This document shows positions 1 through 11,300 of a DNA stretch of 64,000 bases, in pieces. The notes beneath the pieces are model-generated. The model saw only the letters and a list, made by a program, of their open reading frames with translations. It did not search any database and was not told the origin of the DNA. A program made the translations under genes and the position numbers. Origin of the DNA: Tamarix chinensis (lineage: Eukaryota; Streptophyta; Magnoliopsida; Caryophyllales; Tamaricaceae); the NCBI GenBank assembly GCA_030549775.1, contig CM060180.1, positions 83,421,672 through 83,485,671 on the forward strand, given 5' to 3'. How positions within the stretch are numbered: position 1 is the stretch's first letter; the number at the start of each line of letters is the position of its first letter.

Positions 1-212
1 GATAATATACAAGCTAATACACAAGGCACATCTCATACAATAAGAAATTCATAACACAAATCTATATACTTAGCAAATTCATCACATGCCCAAGCAGGGA
101 CAAGCATTGAAGCCAACTTAGGTCATATTAGTAGATCATAACGAAAAATCAATATTTTTGGGCCTTAAACCATTAATTGATCATTATTCAATCATCATCT
201 TTCGATTTATAC

Positions 213-588
213 CCATGTGAGTGTGGGAACCCCACTATTATAGCTGGTGAACCGAAAACATACAAGGCAGAATGTATCCGACCACTATTATTCGCCGGTG
301 GACCGGTCTCTAAGGCTCTTTGCACCTGGCCACTATTATTCGCTTATGGACCAATCGGGCCTCGAATCACATGGTGTTCCACTGTAAGTGATTAGTGTCT
401 TCTCATACTTTAATAATATCCAAATTTTGGTTTATTGAGATCAGGATTCCTCACTATTATAGCCGGTAGACCAAAAACATATAGGCAAAATGCACTTGAC
501 CACTATTATTCACCGGTGGACCAGTCTCTAGGACATCTTACACCTAGCCACTATCATTACCCGTGGATTGGTTTGAGCCTGACTCAAT
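213..588 (-). repeat. Two compound inverted-repeat modules (CCACTATT/CCGGTGG units) in LTR 0
   Basis: Module 1 (213-374) is closed by CCATGTGA (213-220) pairing with TCACATGG (367-374). Inside are three CCACTATTAT units and a stem ATACA/TGTAT (260-264/273-277). Module 2 (434-588) is closed by ATTGAG/CTCAAT (434-439/583-588) stacked on TCAGG/CCTGA (441-445/578-582), with an inner stem CTAGG/CCTAG (528-532/543-547). The equivalents in other LTRs use different bases but keep the pairing (see findings). Confidence 0.7.
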
Positions 589-1010
589 ACTCTTTCACTT
601 TACGTAATTAGTACTTTATTCGTATCTTATTCAAGGTCCATTTATTAGATTCAAGGGAAGGGGAAATGTCACAAATCTAGAGTTACAAGATATACTGGCC
701 ATAGAATCAAACATTTCGTATTAAGAATCATGGCATACACAAAACTCTAACACACACTTCAAACATATCTAACACATATTTCCATGCACAATTGCTTATT
801 AGGCACCCCTTACATAATTATGACATAACACCATATCACCTTCTTTAGTTATTCATCCAACCCTAGGTTATACCATATTCTTATGATACTCTCTTGTGAT
901 ATCTACTGACTAATCAATTACTCTTATCTTATTATTCAATATTACAGATGTCTTATTAAGGAGACTCATTTAACCCATTGACATGTTATATACATGTTGC
1001 CACTTTACCC

Positions 1011-2170
1011 CCATCATCCTTACAAATTTACTAAAATACCCTTAATTGTAAAATTACTAAGTCATCCCTTTTTATTTGCCAATTTACCATATTACCCTTT
1101 GTGTTTGCATAATTACTAGATTACACCTTGTATTGGTTAAACAACCAAATTATCTTCCATACATATTAAATTATCAACTTTAACCCTCATACTTGTTAAG
1201 TTACCAATTTACCCTTCTAGTAGGTTAAATTATGGCATTACCCTTTCTACTTATCTAAATTACCAAATTGCCCTTAGGCTTATTAAACTATCAAGTCACA
1301 CTTCATACTTGTTACACTTGTCAAATTTTCCATTTGGTTAGTTAAATTACCAAATTGCCCTTTTAGTTGGTTAAATTACCAATTTATCCTTCTTCATTAT
1401 TAAAATTACCAAATTGCCCTCTTAGTTGGTTAAATTATCAAATTGTCCTTCTCCATCACTATAATTACCACTTTGCCCTTTTAGTTGGTTAATATACCAA
1501 ATTGGCCTTCTTCAATATTATAATTACCATTTTTTCCTTTTAGTTAGTTAATCTACCAAATTACCCTTCTTCATTATTATAATTACCATTTTGCCCCTCT
1601 TTCTATAAATTACCAAAATACCCTCTCCTTTATACCAAATTTCTATTTTACCCTTCTATTTTATTAAATTACCAAAATACCCTTCATTTATACCAAATTA
1701 CCATTTACCCTTCTATTTTATTTAATTACCATTTTACCCCTTTACTTTATAAAATTACCATCGCACCCTTTTCGTTATACCAAATTACCAAGATACCCTT
1801 CTCCTTTATTATATTACTATTTTACCCCTTTACTCAATTACCATTTTACCCCTTTACTTATAAAATTACCATCTTACCCTTTTCGTTATACTAAATTAAA
1901 AAGATACCCTTCTCCTTTATTAAATTACCATTTTGCCCCTTTACTTTACTTAATTACCATTTTACCCCTTTACTTACAAAATTACCATGTTGCCCCTTTA
2001 TTTATAAACTTACTATTTTATCCTTTCCATTATATTTAATTCACCAAAATACTTTTTTACATCCAAAATTTTCCAAGTTATCACCTTTCTATGTAAAATT
2101 ACTAAAATGCAATTCTTATTTATCCATTTACCCTTTTTCCCCCTTTACTCTTACAATTTACCATTTTAAC
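1011..2170. repeat. Degenerate tandem repeat, core A(A/T)TTACCA(A/T)(A/T)TTNCCCTT
   Basis: About 1.1 kb consists of some thirty or more imperfect copies of a 28-38 base unit built on 'aattaccaaattgcccttttagttgg' variants, broken here into the core given in the name. Both the spacing and the A/T filler vary. The stretch has no open frame and lies inside LTR 0. No equivalent array is visible in the other LTR copies of this window. Confidence 0.75.
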
Positions 2171-2829
2171 CTTGTTACACCACTTTTACTAAAATACTCT
2201 CATTACATAAAATATTAATATTAATGCTCCATACCCATCATCCAACTCTACCAACTTTATCATCATACTTATCAGGACCTACACTTATTTAGGCTATACT
2301 CTTACATAAGAAATATTACTAAAATACCCCTAGGGCCCATAATAACAATATTTATGCAACAAATGGCCACATTAACATAACATATCATAGATAAGTTCTT
2401 AACATTTTTATTAACAATAAAGCTCCTTCCTTAAGCATTATTTCTACACATGACACATAAATTAGCATGCTTTCTTTTTTATCAATCAATACAAGTAACT
2501 AAATACATTATACTTAAAAATATATATCAAGCATACAAACATATTAAAAATCCTAATGTGTCGGCATACATATATCCATACATTTAAGTAAGGTTTAACG
2601 GTTACCTCATTTCCTAAAAAAAATCAAACCTTATTGGTACCCTAGTTAAAGGCTTAAGCTTTGATTAGTAAAATCAATATCTAAAAATAATATCAATATT
2701 TATCATATTAAAAGGTAGAAAATCAAAGGAATAAATTTTATCAAAAACTTCAGTAAGTACATACTGACATGTAATCAATTTTATACCTTAAAAGATTAGC
2801 TAAGATTTCAAAGGGGGTTGCAGACTCAC

Positions 2830-3450
2830 ATTGCATGAGTAACATGAGCTGCATGCAGAGGTATGGAAGGGCATTGAAGAGGAGAAATGGGAAAAGGGAA
2901 TGGTTGGCTTAGGTTGGGGGTTTTGGTGGTGAAGTGGAGAGCAAATGGAGGGGATTTAGTGTAGTGGTTGAGTGCAAAGGTGGAGTGGAGGTATACGTGG
3001 TGGTTGGGGATGGATGATCGGTGGCCAAGGGCGGTAAAGGTAGCAGCTACAGGCCGGGAAAAGTGGGTTGAAGGTTGGGAGGAGGAGAAGAAGGAAGGAA
3101 AAGAAGAAGGAAAAGGAGGGCTTGTAGGGCTAGTTTTCAGCCAAGGGAGGTAATGGGGTCGTAGGGAAGGTTGTAAGGAGTAGGTTGGTGGCTTAGGAGG
3201 CGTTGGAAGAGGCAAAATGGTGGTAGATGGTGGTGGTGCAAGAAGGAGGCTGAGAAAGGTGGAGAAAAAGAAAAGGAAGAGGGTTGTCTTTAGGGGGCTC
3301 GAGGGGGTGGCCTAATGGTGTAGGGTGGTATTAGGGGTGGTAAGAGGTGGTGTAGGTGGTTGGTAGGGCGGTAGAAGCAGTGCTTAGGGGTGGTGAAGCA
3401 AAAATAGGGGAAGGAAAGGAAAGGAGAGGAGAAAGGAGGAAGTCATAATC
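2830..3450 (-). other. G- and purine-rich zone of LTR 0
   Basis: The strand is strongly skewed, with repeated GGTGG, GGAGG and GAAGG words. It corresponds in position to the GC-rich promoter-proximal zones at 23.05-24.15 kb and 39.5-40.6 kb, but with few CpG left. The open frames across it on both strands are products of the base bias and are not called as genes. No convincing TATA box survives in this copy. Confidence 0.5.
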
Positions 3451-3865
3451 CCCCTCATTTGTCGAAATCAAGCACTTGAATCTATTCAAGACCTAAATTA
3501 AAGTTGGATAAATGATCAAAAGGGTTAAGGATCACTCGGGAATAGATAAAAGTTGGATTATAAAAGTTCCATTTTGTTATAAGAAATTTCTTAAGAAATC
3601 AAGCTTCACAAAGCACTTAGCTAGACAAACTAGTAGATCAGTTTTACCAACTAGTCGACTATTTTACAACCCGTTCAATCGATTTTCCCAAACTAGTTGA
3701 TCATTTCTATCAAATAAAACCCCTAGCTGAAACAACGGATCGGTCACTTAGTTCGCTAAGAAAACTCACTTTATTAAAAATTTCAAACCTTTTCAAATTC
3801 CATATTACATCAAACCCAAAAGTGTAGTTCCAAATTAATATATTAATCATCCAAATCTCATTAAT

Positions 3866-4748
3866 AAAGGAAATTTCAAGTGGAATGAAGCAACAACAAG
3901 GGCCTATGAAGAGTTAAAGTCAAATATTTATAATTATTTGCCATTAGTCTTTCCCAGATTTAATAAGTTATTTGAAGTAATTTGTAATGGTAATGGTGTA
4001 GGCATTGGAGTTATCCATTCATAAAAGTAGTAGAAAATAGGTTTCTGTAGTAAAAAGATTATTGGTTTAGGACTCAATTATTCTACTTATGATAAGGAGT
4101 TACTTGGAACATGAGACTTTGAGACACTTGTATGGATAAATGAAAGTGACTCTAAGGTGTGCTAAGTGGGTGAGTTTTTTTTAATCCTTTATGTTATTTA
4201 CTAAATGACTGGATTGAAAAGAGAAAGTGTTTGCATATGCTCTTGTAAGGAGATCAATGAGACTCACACTTATGGATGCAAAGTCACTTGAGTTGAAGTT
4301 GTTGAAAGGTCTATACTCTAAGGATGAACAAATTCTTTTTAGATTGTTGAAGCTTGTAAGAAGCATGGGAGAAACGAAGCTTATGTGATTCAAGATATCC
4401 TTCTATTTAAGCACAACAAGATGTTTAAAGTTCTATACTTGAAGGATGAATACTTTCTTTATATTTTTTAATCTTGTAAGAAGAATAGGAGAGGTGGTAA
4501 TTATGTGATTCAAGATGGTCATCTATTCAAACACAACAAGGTTTACATCCCAATATCTTTGAATTTATACTTTCACATTAATTAAATGCATGAATGAGGT
4601 ATTGTGAAATACTTTGGAGTGAACAAGACTTTAGAGCTACTTGAAGAGCACCTCAATCAGTCACACATATTCAAAGGTCTGTAAGCTATGGTTAGAAAGT
4701 GTGCTATATTTCAAAAGATCAATAGTTTATTCCATGAAGGCCTCTATG
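3866..4748 (+). pseudogene. Ty3/gypsy pol fragment (element E3, left piece): RNase H and integrase zinc region
   Basis: Conceptual translation with several stops and frame breaks gives the RNase H start (FKWNEA-like, then 'FEVICNGNGVGIGV') and the YSTYDKELL segment. It continues through the degenerate H2C2 integrase zinc region to a 'SLFHEGLYV'-like end at 4748. The same domain order is seen in E1 at 26.5-27.3 kb. The reading stops exactly where LTR A begins and resumes without loss at 60541. It is non-functional and old. Upstream domains (gag, protease, most of RT) are not in the window because LTR 0 interrupts them. Confidence 0.75.
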
Positions 4749-5380
4749 TGTAACACCCCCTAAACATAGTACTTAAAATTCTCATTTTCTCATAAACCAT
4801 TATCTTAAGTTCCAGGTATTGCGCCACAACTAACATAAAGATTGGTATGATTAATACCTAACCCACATAACCCACACTAGTTGTAAGGTTAAAAACAAAT
4901 CAAAATCAAAGATTATGTGTGGTTACCACCTAATCTAATGTCAAGAAAAACAAACCAAAAAGCAACCAAAAAGATGTTCAAATACAATAAGCAAGGACTT
5001 TGCACCCAAAAAGGGGTCATGAGAATAAAACAAATACAAGCAAGACACTATATTAACCCTAAACCCTCTCACCTATGCTAAGATACCTATAACAACCTAA
5101 AAATGATAGTATTAGTATGACTTACTCATGCTAAGTTAACCATAATTCCTCTTAAGAGGTAGGATACCCACATTATATATAAGAAAAAATAATAGAAAAT
5201 CGTATTGAGAGCATAAAATCATGGGTGAATTGGATTGAAAAATGAAAGGTTTGGATGTGTTGTAGGCTTAGGGATTTTCATCCCTAGGGCATTTTTTTTG
5301 TTTTGTGGTTTTAATTAAAGCTAATTATATATTTGAGTTTCCATCAATGTGTTGGTGTTTGTGTATAATCTTGGTTATTA
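4749..5380 (-). mobile_element. LTR 'A', left piece
   Basis: It starts TGTAACACCCCC in the middle of the E3 integrase gene. It contains a decayed form of the conserved block after the LTR end ('ggtattgcgccacaactaac', compare 'ggatgttaccgccacacttagtacc') and 'agtatgacttactcatgctaagttaacc', equivalent to the 'gtacgctacgtaccgagtaaggtaacc' marker. It is interrupted at 5381 by LTR B. Its right end is at 60540 (GGGGTATTACA). The target duplication is CTATG (4744-4748) versus ATAAG (60541-60545), two mismatches, consistent with age. Confidence 0.6.
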
Positions 5381-6427
5381 TGTAATACCTCCAATTTTTA
5401 CTACTTAAAAAATTTGTTTAGTTGAAGCATTAATTACCAAATTATTGAGTGTTACCGTCATACTTAGCATGAGTCTAGTTCCCTCACCTTTCTTATGTCA
5501 TGTTCTAAAGCTAAGACAAACCATAACCAAAGTAAATCAACAAAAATATGAGACATTTCATATATAAAATGTGTGGTTCATATACTTTGTAAAACAATGG
5601 AAAATCAAGATACCATAGAATACAAGAGTCAGAAGAAAACTAATTACATAAAAAATAGGTAACCAAAGTATAACACCATTTTGTCTTATCTCTTAGACCC
5701 AAAGGCCTAATTTAAAAATAGAACATCTTTCCAAAGGCTTCACTTATCATGTCTACTTTTATACGCTTTATGCCACTCTATGGCCTTCACATAGTCATTT
5801 GCATAAGTAGTATCAATATGACTTTCTCATACTAGGCAAATCACAATACCTCACAAGAATAGCTTAACCATATTACACATAGTCACACAAATCTAAAAGT
5901 CATACTTGATCACAAGGCAAGTACCATAACCACATGTAATATTTATCATATAGTATAAATAACATCCAGTCTTAAGCTCAAAAATAAAACACACTAATTC
6001 ACTTCACATCATCTCAAGGTACAACAGACATATCTAATTAGTTAAATAGATTCCAAATACCAAACTAGGGCACTAAGACAACTACCAAACCAAAAAATAC
6101 AAAAACAATTTGGTTACCAAGGTAGGACACTAAGGCAATGATGGAATCAACAAATCTAAAATAATTCCAAATACCAAGGTGGGGTATCGAGTCATCTACC
6201 AAACCAAGAAATCCAAAATAATACCAAGATAAAGATTTGAGGAAAATACTAAGCCAACATATACAAATAATTCCTTTTCATTTTCTTACACAATAGGTAC
6301 TTCCATTTTACATTACTTAAGGGGAATACAATTAATTAAGGGACACTGAGGTACACCCAGTCATGTTAGAACTTGAAGGAGACATAATACCCTTGCTCTC
6401 TAACCTAGGGGCACAATGGTAAGTTTA
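5381..6427 (-). mobile_element. LTR 'B', left piece
   Basis: It starts TGTAATACCTCC and carries 'gagtgttaccgtcatacttagcatgagtctag', the decayed version of the marker just inside other LTR ends of this superfamily. The right end is proposed at 53094 (...GGGTATAACA), because the sequence before 53094 resembles that before the right end of LTR A at 60540. The target duplication is TATTA (5376-5380) versus AATTA (53095-53099). It is interrupted at 6428 by the Sirevirus-like element. Confidence 0.5.
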
Positions 6428-7893
6428 TAAAAGATTGTATAAATACTCAAGATGAGGTGAATAGAGTATTTTGTAGTAATAATGGCAAATTAAAATTTTG
6501 TGAGAAATAAGTAGTAGGATGGAAAACAATAAACAATGATTTTATAGTGGTTCAAGAAACTCTACAAACTTTCTCTACATCCACTACCAAAATGTTTTGC
6601 ATTTTGGATTTGAATCTCTCTTTATTTATAATGTGTGCTTGATGATGATCGCTCCTCTATTAATTTATGAGCTTACAATCTCAATGATAATCTAAGAGAT
6701 GATTTACATGCCTAGCTATCCTTTCTAGGTTTATGAGATTATAATCTCAAAGACCTCTCTTAACAATGCTAGACAACATACTGATATTCACTTGTGTTTG
6801 AGATGACGAGTTTGAATGAATATAATAAGAATCTTCACTAGATAGCATATAAAAGTGAGTAATCATAAGTGAATATTTTTATCTAGCTAGAGAAATAACA
6901 ATTACAAGTTCATGGGCATTATAGCTAAATGTGAAGATCAAATTGAGCACTACAGAAGTTTGATTTTGATTTGAAAGTGTTAAATCAAAACTCTCTTTGA
7001 TTCTTTGTAAGATTTGAAAATATATTTTTTTTGAAGAGTTTTGCTAGCTTGATTGGTGTTTATTAAAGTATAACAATCCTTATCTATAGTGATAAAAGAT
7101 GGAAAAAAATTGGCACTAGAAATTGGGTGTAAAAATTAATCCAATGGTAAAATTAAAATGGGCAAAAAAATCTCAAAAATGCCCAGACAAGTCGATTGAT
7201 TTTACTAGACCAATCGATTGGTGGAACAGTTTTCATCACTGCGTACCATTACAAAAAAGACTATAACTCTAGCTACAGACCTTGAAATTATATGCGTATT
7301 TTTTTCTAAATGGTAAACATCAACATATTTACAGAGAAATACTATTCACCCAAAAATAATATATAAGTAATTTATGGTGAATTTTACAATTTAGATCATA
7401 TGTAGAACTACTTGAAATAAAATCAATTTAAAACAAAATTTTGCACAAATACTAGGGAATATTTTAGATGTATGAAATAACTTTAAGATCTTTTAAAATT
7501 GTTTTTAAATAGGATTATAAATATAAAATAATTAAAAAAATTAAAGTTCTCAATATGTAAATAATATGTACATAAAACGTATAATTGTAACATATTCTTT
7601 AAAGCTTGCGTCTTGGTATCTTGAGTACACTTACTTATCCCTTCATGGTTTATACATTACACATGAAATTGAAGTACTTGAAGTTAGAGTCTTATTTTTT
7701 TCCTTAGTATTGATCTTTGGATTGTACTTGGGATATGATTTTTAAACTTATCTCCTTATCACTCCTTCACATAGTTAAGTGTTGAATACTTTACTTTTTT
7801 CTATGATACACATGCACACTTAACAAGATAAGTCAAATTCATAATTGAGTTTTTTATCATAAAAAAAAGGTTGATTGACCTTCAAGTTCAACA
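6428..7893 (-). mobile_element. Sirevirus-like Ty1/copia LTR, copy X1
   Basis: It is homologous along its length to 14936-16903, apart from a foreign block in that copy. The right end CA (7892-7893) is followed directly by a pyrimidine-rich run. Read on the minus strand this is the AAAAAGGGGAGAGAT polypurine tract expected before a 3' LTR, so X1 is the 3' LTR of a minus-strand element. The left terminus is mutated (TA instead of TG). It contains the palindrome ACCAATCGATTGGT at 7209-7222. Confidence 0.7.
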
Positions 7894-8310
7894 ATCTCTC
7901 CCCTTTTTATGATGACAAACAAAAGATTCCAATATATTAAGAGATGATGTATAATTATCTGAAAGTGAAAATCATAATTTTTCCCCTTGGATGATATGGA
8001 TCATATATGATCCATTTTACAATAAAATCACAAAATTATCATATTAATGGTAATATAATGATAAAAAAAATGTTAATACATAGCATTATTTCACCCTTTC
8101 TCCCGCTTTTGTCATCAACAAAAGAAAAAGGCTTCAGCAAATAACATCTCTAATCAAAAGATATGTGCATAAGAAATTAAGAGCATATAGAGTGAAACTC
8201 CACCTCAACACATGCACATGCTCTATTAAAGCAAAAGAAAATCATTCATACTCAATATTATAATTGATTAACATAAATGAAAAAAATATAATATATCTCC
8301 CCCTTAGGCT
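7894..8310 (-). promoter_or_regulatory. Multiple polypurine-tract motifs (minus strand) beside LTR X1
   Basis: Three G-rich purine tracts occur on the minus strand: at about 7894-7912 (GTCATCATAAAAAGGGGAGA), at 8095-8125 (beside 'gttgatgacaaaagcggga') and at 8296-8306 (AAGGGGGAGA). Repeated PPT-like motifs upstream of the 3' LTR are a known hallmark of Sireviruses. The same set recurs at 16904-17330 beside LTR X2. Confidence 0.6.
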
Positions 8311-11300
8311 ATGCCTAGGGTAATAACACAAGTGATTAAGTAAAACAAATATGCTCTTCCTAGGGGTATGCATATAACCATAATAAGATCAAGATCACAA
8401 TATGATCACTTAAGATATTATTATCTTAAACAACAAAAGTAGTGGAAGAGGGGATACGAGTATCAAGATTCACAAGAATTACTTTGTTGTAATATCATTA
8501 AAGCTTCGGAGATTTCATAATTGAAATATTTATAGCAGTTAAACATGGAGTATTTAATGAGTCATAAATATACTCAAGTAACAAAAATGTTATGAAAATA
8601 AATTTTAGAGTTACATAAATCCAACTAAGTTAGCAAATAGGATGTCAACCATAAAAAGGATTTTGCAAATATATGAGAGTGTCCCTCAATATGAACATAG
8701 ATTAACATCAGACTGTAATGATAATTTCATCTTGAAAGTTATGGCACAATACCTTATCACATTTTTTCCTTCTACATGGTGGACATAAAGCATAAGGAAA
8801 ATAAGGAATGTGATGAATGATCCATTCAATGAGTAACTTGTCAATAATATAATAAATTAGAGATCAAGAAGAGCACATCAATGAAATACAAGATTATCAC
8901 TCATTTTTACTAAGTAATTAATTTAATTATAATGAGGATACTTTTTAACACTATGTTGTGAGATGGCACTGATCATGTACATCAGATATCACAAGTGAAT
9001 CAGACAATGAATTCATGTGATCAATTAATTTCAAGGTTGCACCTATCAACGTGGTCAATAAATAGAAAAGTTTGTGTGTGGCTAAGATGTATACAAAAGC
9101 ATGCAAAAGGTATGATGATCTCAAGAGTGAATGTTTATGATCAAATCATATAAGGGTATAACATCACTCAAGAGTCAATAACATAAGTAAAAGCTAAGGC
9201 GTAGCTCATAGAAGCACGTGTAATCCCGAGTAGTATAAATTAAGAACCATAAATGAAATGAAAAAGAATATAATAGTTGCAATTATATGCCCAAACAACA
9301 GATGAGCAATTTACTCTTGCAATTAATTATGCAAAAGCAAGATTGAAACAAGCATATTTAGGCCATATATTATTTATGCACTTGTTTAATCAAGTAAGGA
9401 AGTGTCTCACCTCCCTATTGTGCCCATATTGTATCAAATGTTTCCATTTTATGGTAACGAATGGATGAGAAGTATAAGGGAAGAGAAGTAAGATGAAGTA
9501 TGCACACAAGAACCTAAATTTCAAAAACAAGGTGAATTGGTGAGCATGACAATTATATTGATTTCATAACATAAAAGGGCATCTATTTGTATCAAGTATG
9601 ACCATTTAGTCATTAATCGGAGACACTTTTTAGATGCATGGATGAAAAGCTAGCAAAGGAAACATACGCTGAGCACTTCCTATTTCATGAAATCTATATA
9701 AGTGGAATGTAATATCAAGTTATTACAATTAGACATTAACATTCACAATTCAATGGCAATTAATTTATAAGAATTAATTACAGAGTTATCCATGAATTGC
9801 TTCTCAATTTATAATTGATAAGGAGGGATAGGATGTGCACATCAAGAAAGTAGTTTCCCAACATATGTTACTTGTTAGATTTTTAATTTTTAATTTTAAA
9901 TGGAAAAACATGGAAGTTGATGAATGATATCATCTTTCAATAAGAGTTTCATATATGGTCATAGAGAATATAAAACTCTTGTAATCATTTGTGAGCATAA
10001 ACAAACATGTCTAGTCAAGTAGGAATAAAAGTGAAGGTATATACTAGCATGTATGCTATGAGAAAACTTGTTTAAAAAAACATTTACACCTTCCGAATTA
10101 TTTTCCAGTGTAGTACAATTGCTTAAAAGAGTTAGCAAATAAAATTAGTAGGGTCTACAACTTTTATCAATTTATGTATGGCATATGACTCATATCAAAT
10201 ATCTACGTCTGATGTATATATTTTACATTATCACAAGAGATAATGAGTGTAAGATTTGTGACAATTCACAGCATATCACTTATAATGAGAAGAAGTTACA
10301 TAAAAATCTTACAATTATTAGTACTAACACCCCTATCTCATATTGTTAAGGCAGCACAGATATACATATATGTTGCCATATGTATTAGAAAATGAGGCAA
10401 AATAGGTGAAATGAAAGTTCATGAACTATTTGCTCAAGTAATTAGGTCATTTGTTTAACAGATGCAATGAAGTGTCATACCCTAAGTATTCTTATCTATC
10501 ACATATATCAATCTATGATAGGAAAAATAGTAGGCTTAACCATTATCTATAGTGATCTACAGACAGATAGACAAGTATAGTGCACCAAATAATGTGAGTT
10601 GTTCATACAAGTGTAATATCTTGATCAGAGAAGGAACAAAAATATACTCAAGATGCACAAATTACGTTATATATATATACAGATATATATGAATCAACAT
10701 GCAATTAGAATAGTGCTAAAATTATAGGCTAGTTTAAAACAAAGTGTTACAGTCATATATTAAAAGGATGGGGATCATATGTGACGTAGTGTTGAGATAT
10801 GACCACATTTAAGTCGTCATCATCATCTGAATCAAGGACCTTAGTAGATCCATCATGAAAATCATTTACTATGGGAGTGGTGACCTTGACATACTCTCCT
10901 TTAAGGTAAGACCAACCATGATCAATGTCCTTCATAAATACATTTGAGTCAATCATCTTCGTCCTTTATACCGAGTCACCATCCTAAAGGTGACCTATAT
11001 GATGTGAGGACCTAGGAGATTCAGGGTCATCACAATAATCAATGCCATGTACTCAAAGAGTAAGATCCATCTACCTCTCTTAGATGTTAAGTCGAGAGCA
11101 TATCTACAATAAAGTCCGTCCATAATCCCAATGCAAGTGATCATTCATCTCTCTATGTGACCAATCATCTAAACTACTACCTACTCGAAGGGTGAAATTT
11201 ATGAAAAGACATGAGTAGGTAAAGAAGGTGCATCAATGTTAGGATAACAAGGATGAGTGGATGAAGAGGGGGCATGAGGACTTAGCTGAGGAGGATGAGT

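Larger units (their letters stand above)
1..3812 (-). mobile_element. Right part of large LTR '0' (Ty3-like superfamily), start outside window
   Basis: This is a decayed copy of the same LTR architecture seen at 20-24 kb and 34-49 kb. In order it carries the CCACTATT...CCGGTGG module (213-588), the marker phrase 'tggtgttccactgtaagt' (372-389), a long AT-rich part, and a purine/G-rich block (2830-3450) matching the GC-rich promoter zone of the better copies. It appears to end near the 'tattaca' at 3804-3810, shortly before recognisable Ty3 RNase H coding resumes at about 3866, so it was probably inserted in that pol gene. The sense strand is inferred to be minus by analogy with the gag-bearing element at 41-42 kb. 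The exact right end is uncertain. Confidence 0.6.

Noticed and set aside
232..560. CRISPR-like array (CCACTATT units with spacers)
   Set aside because: Plant transposon context, spacers that form complementary stems, and irregular unit lengths; no cas genes.
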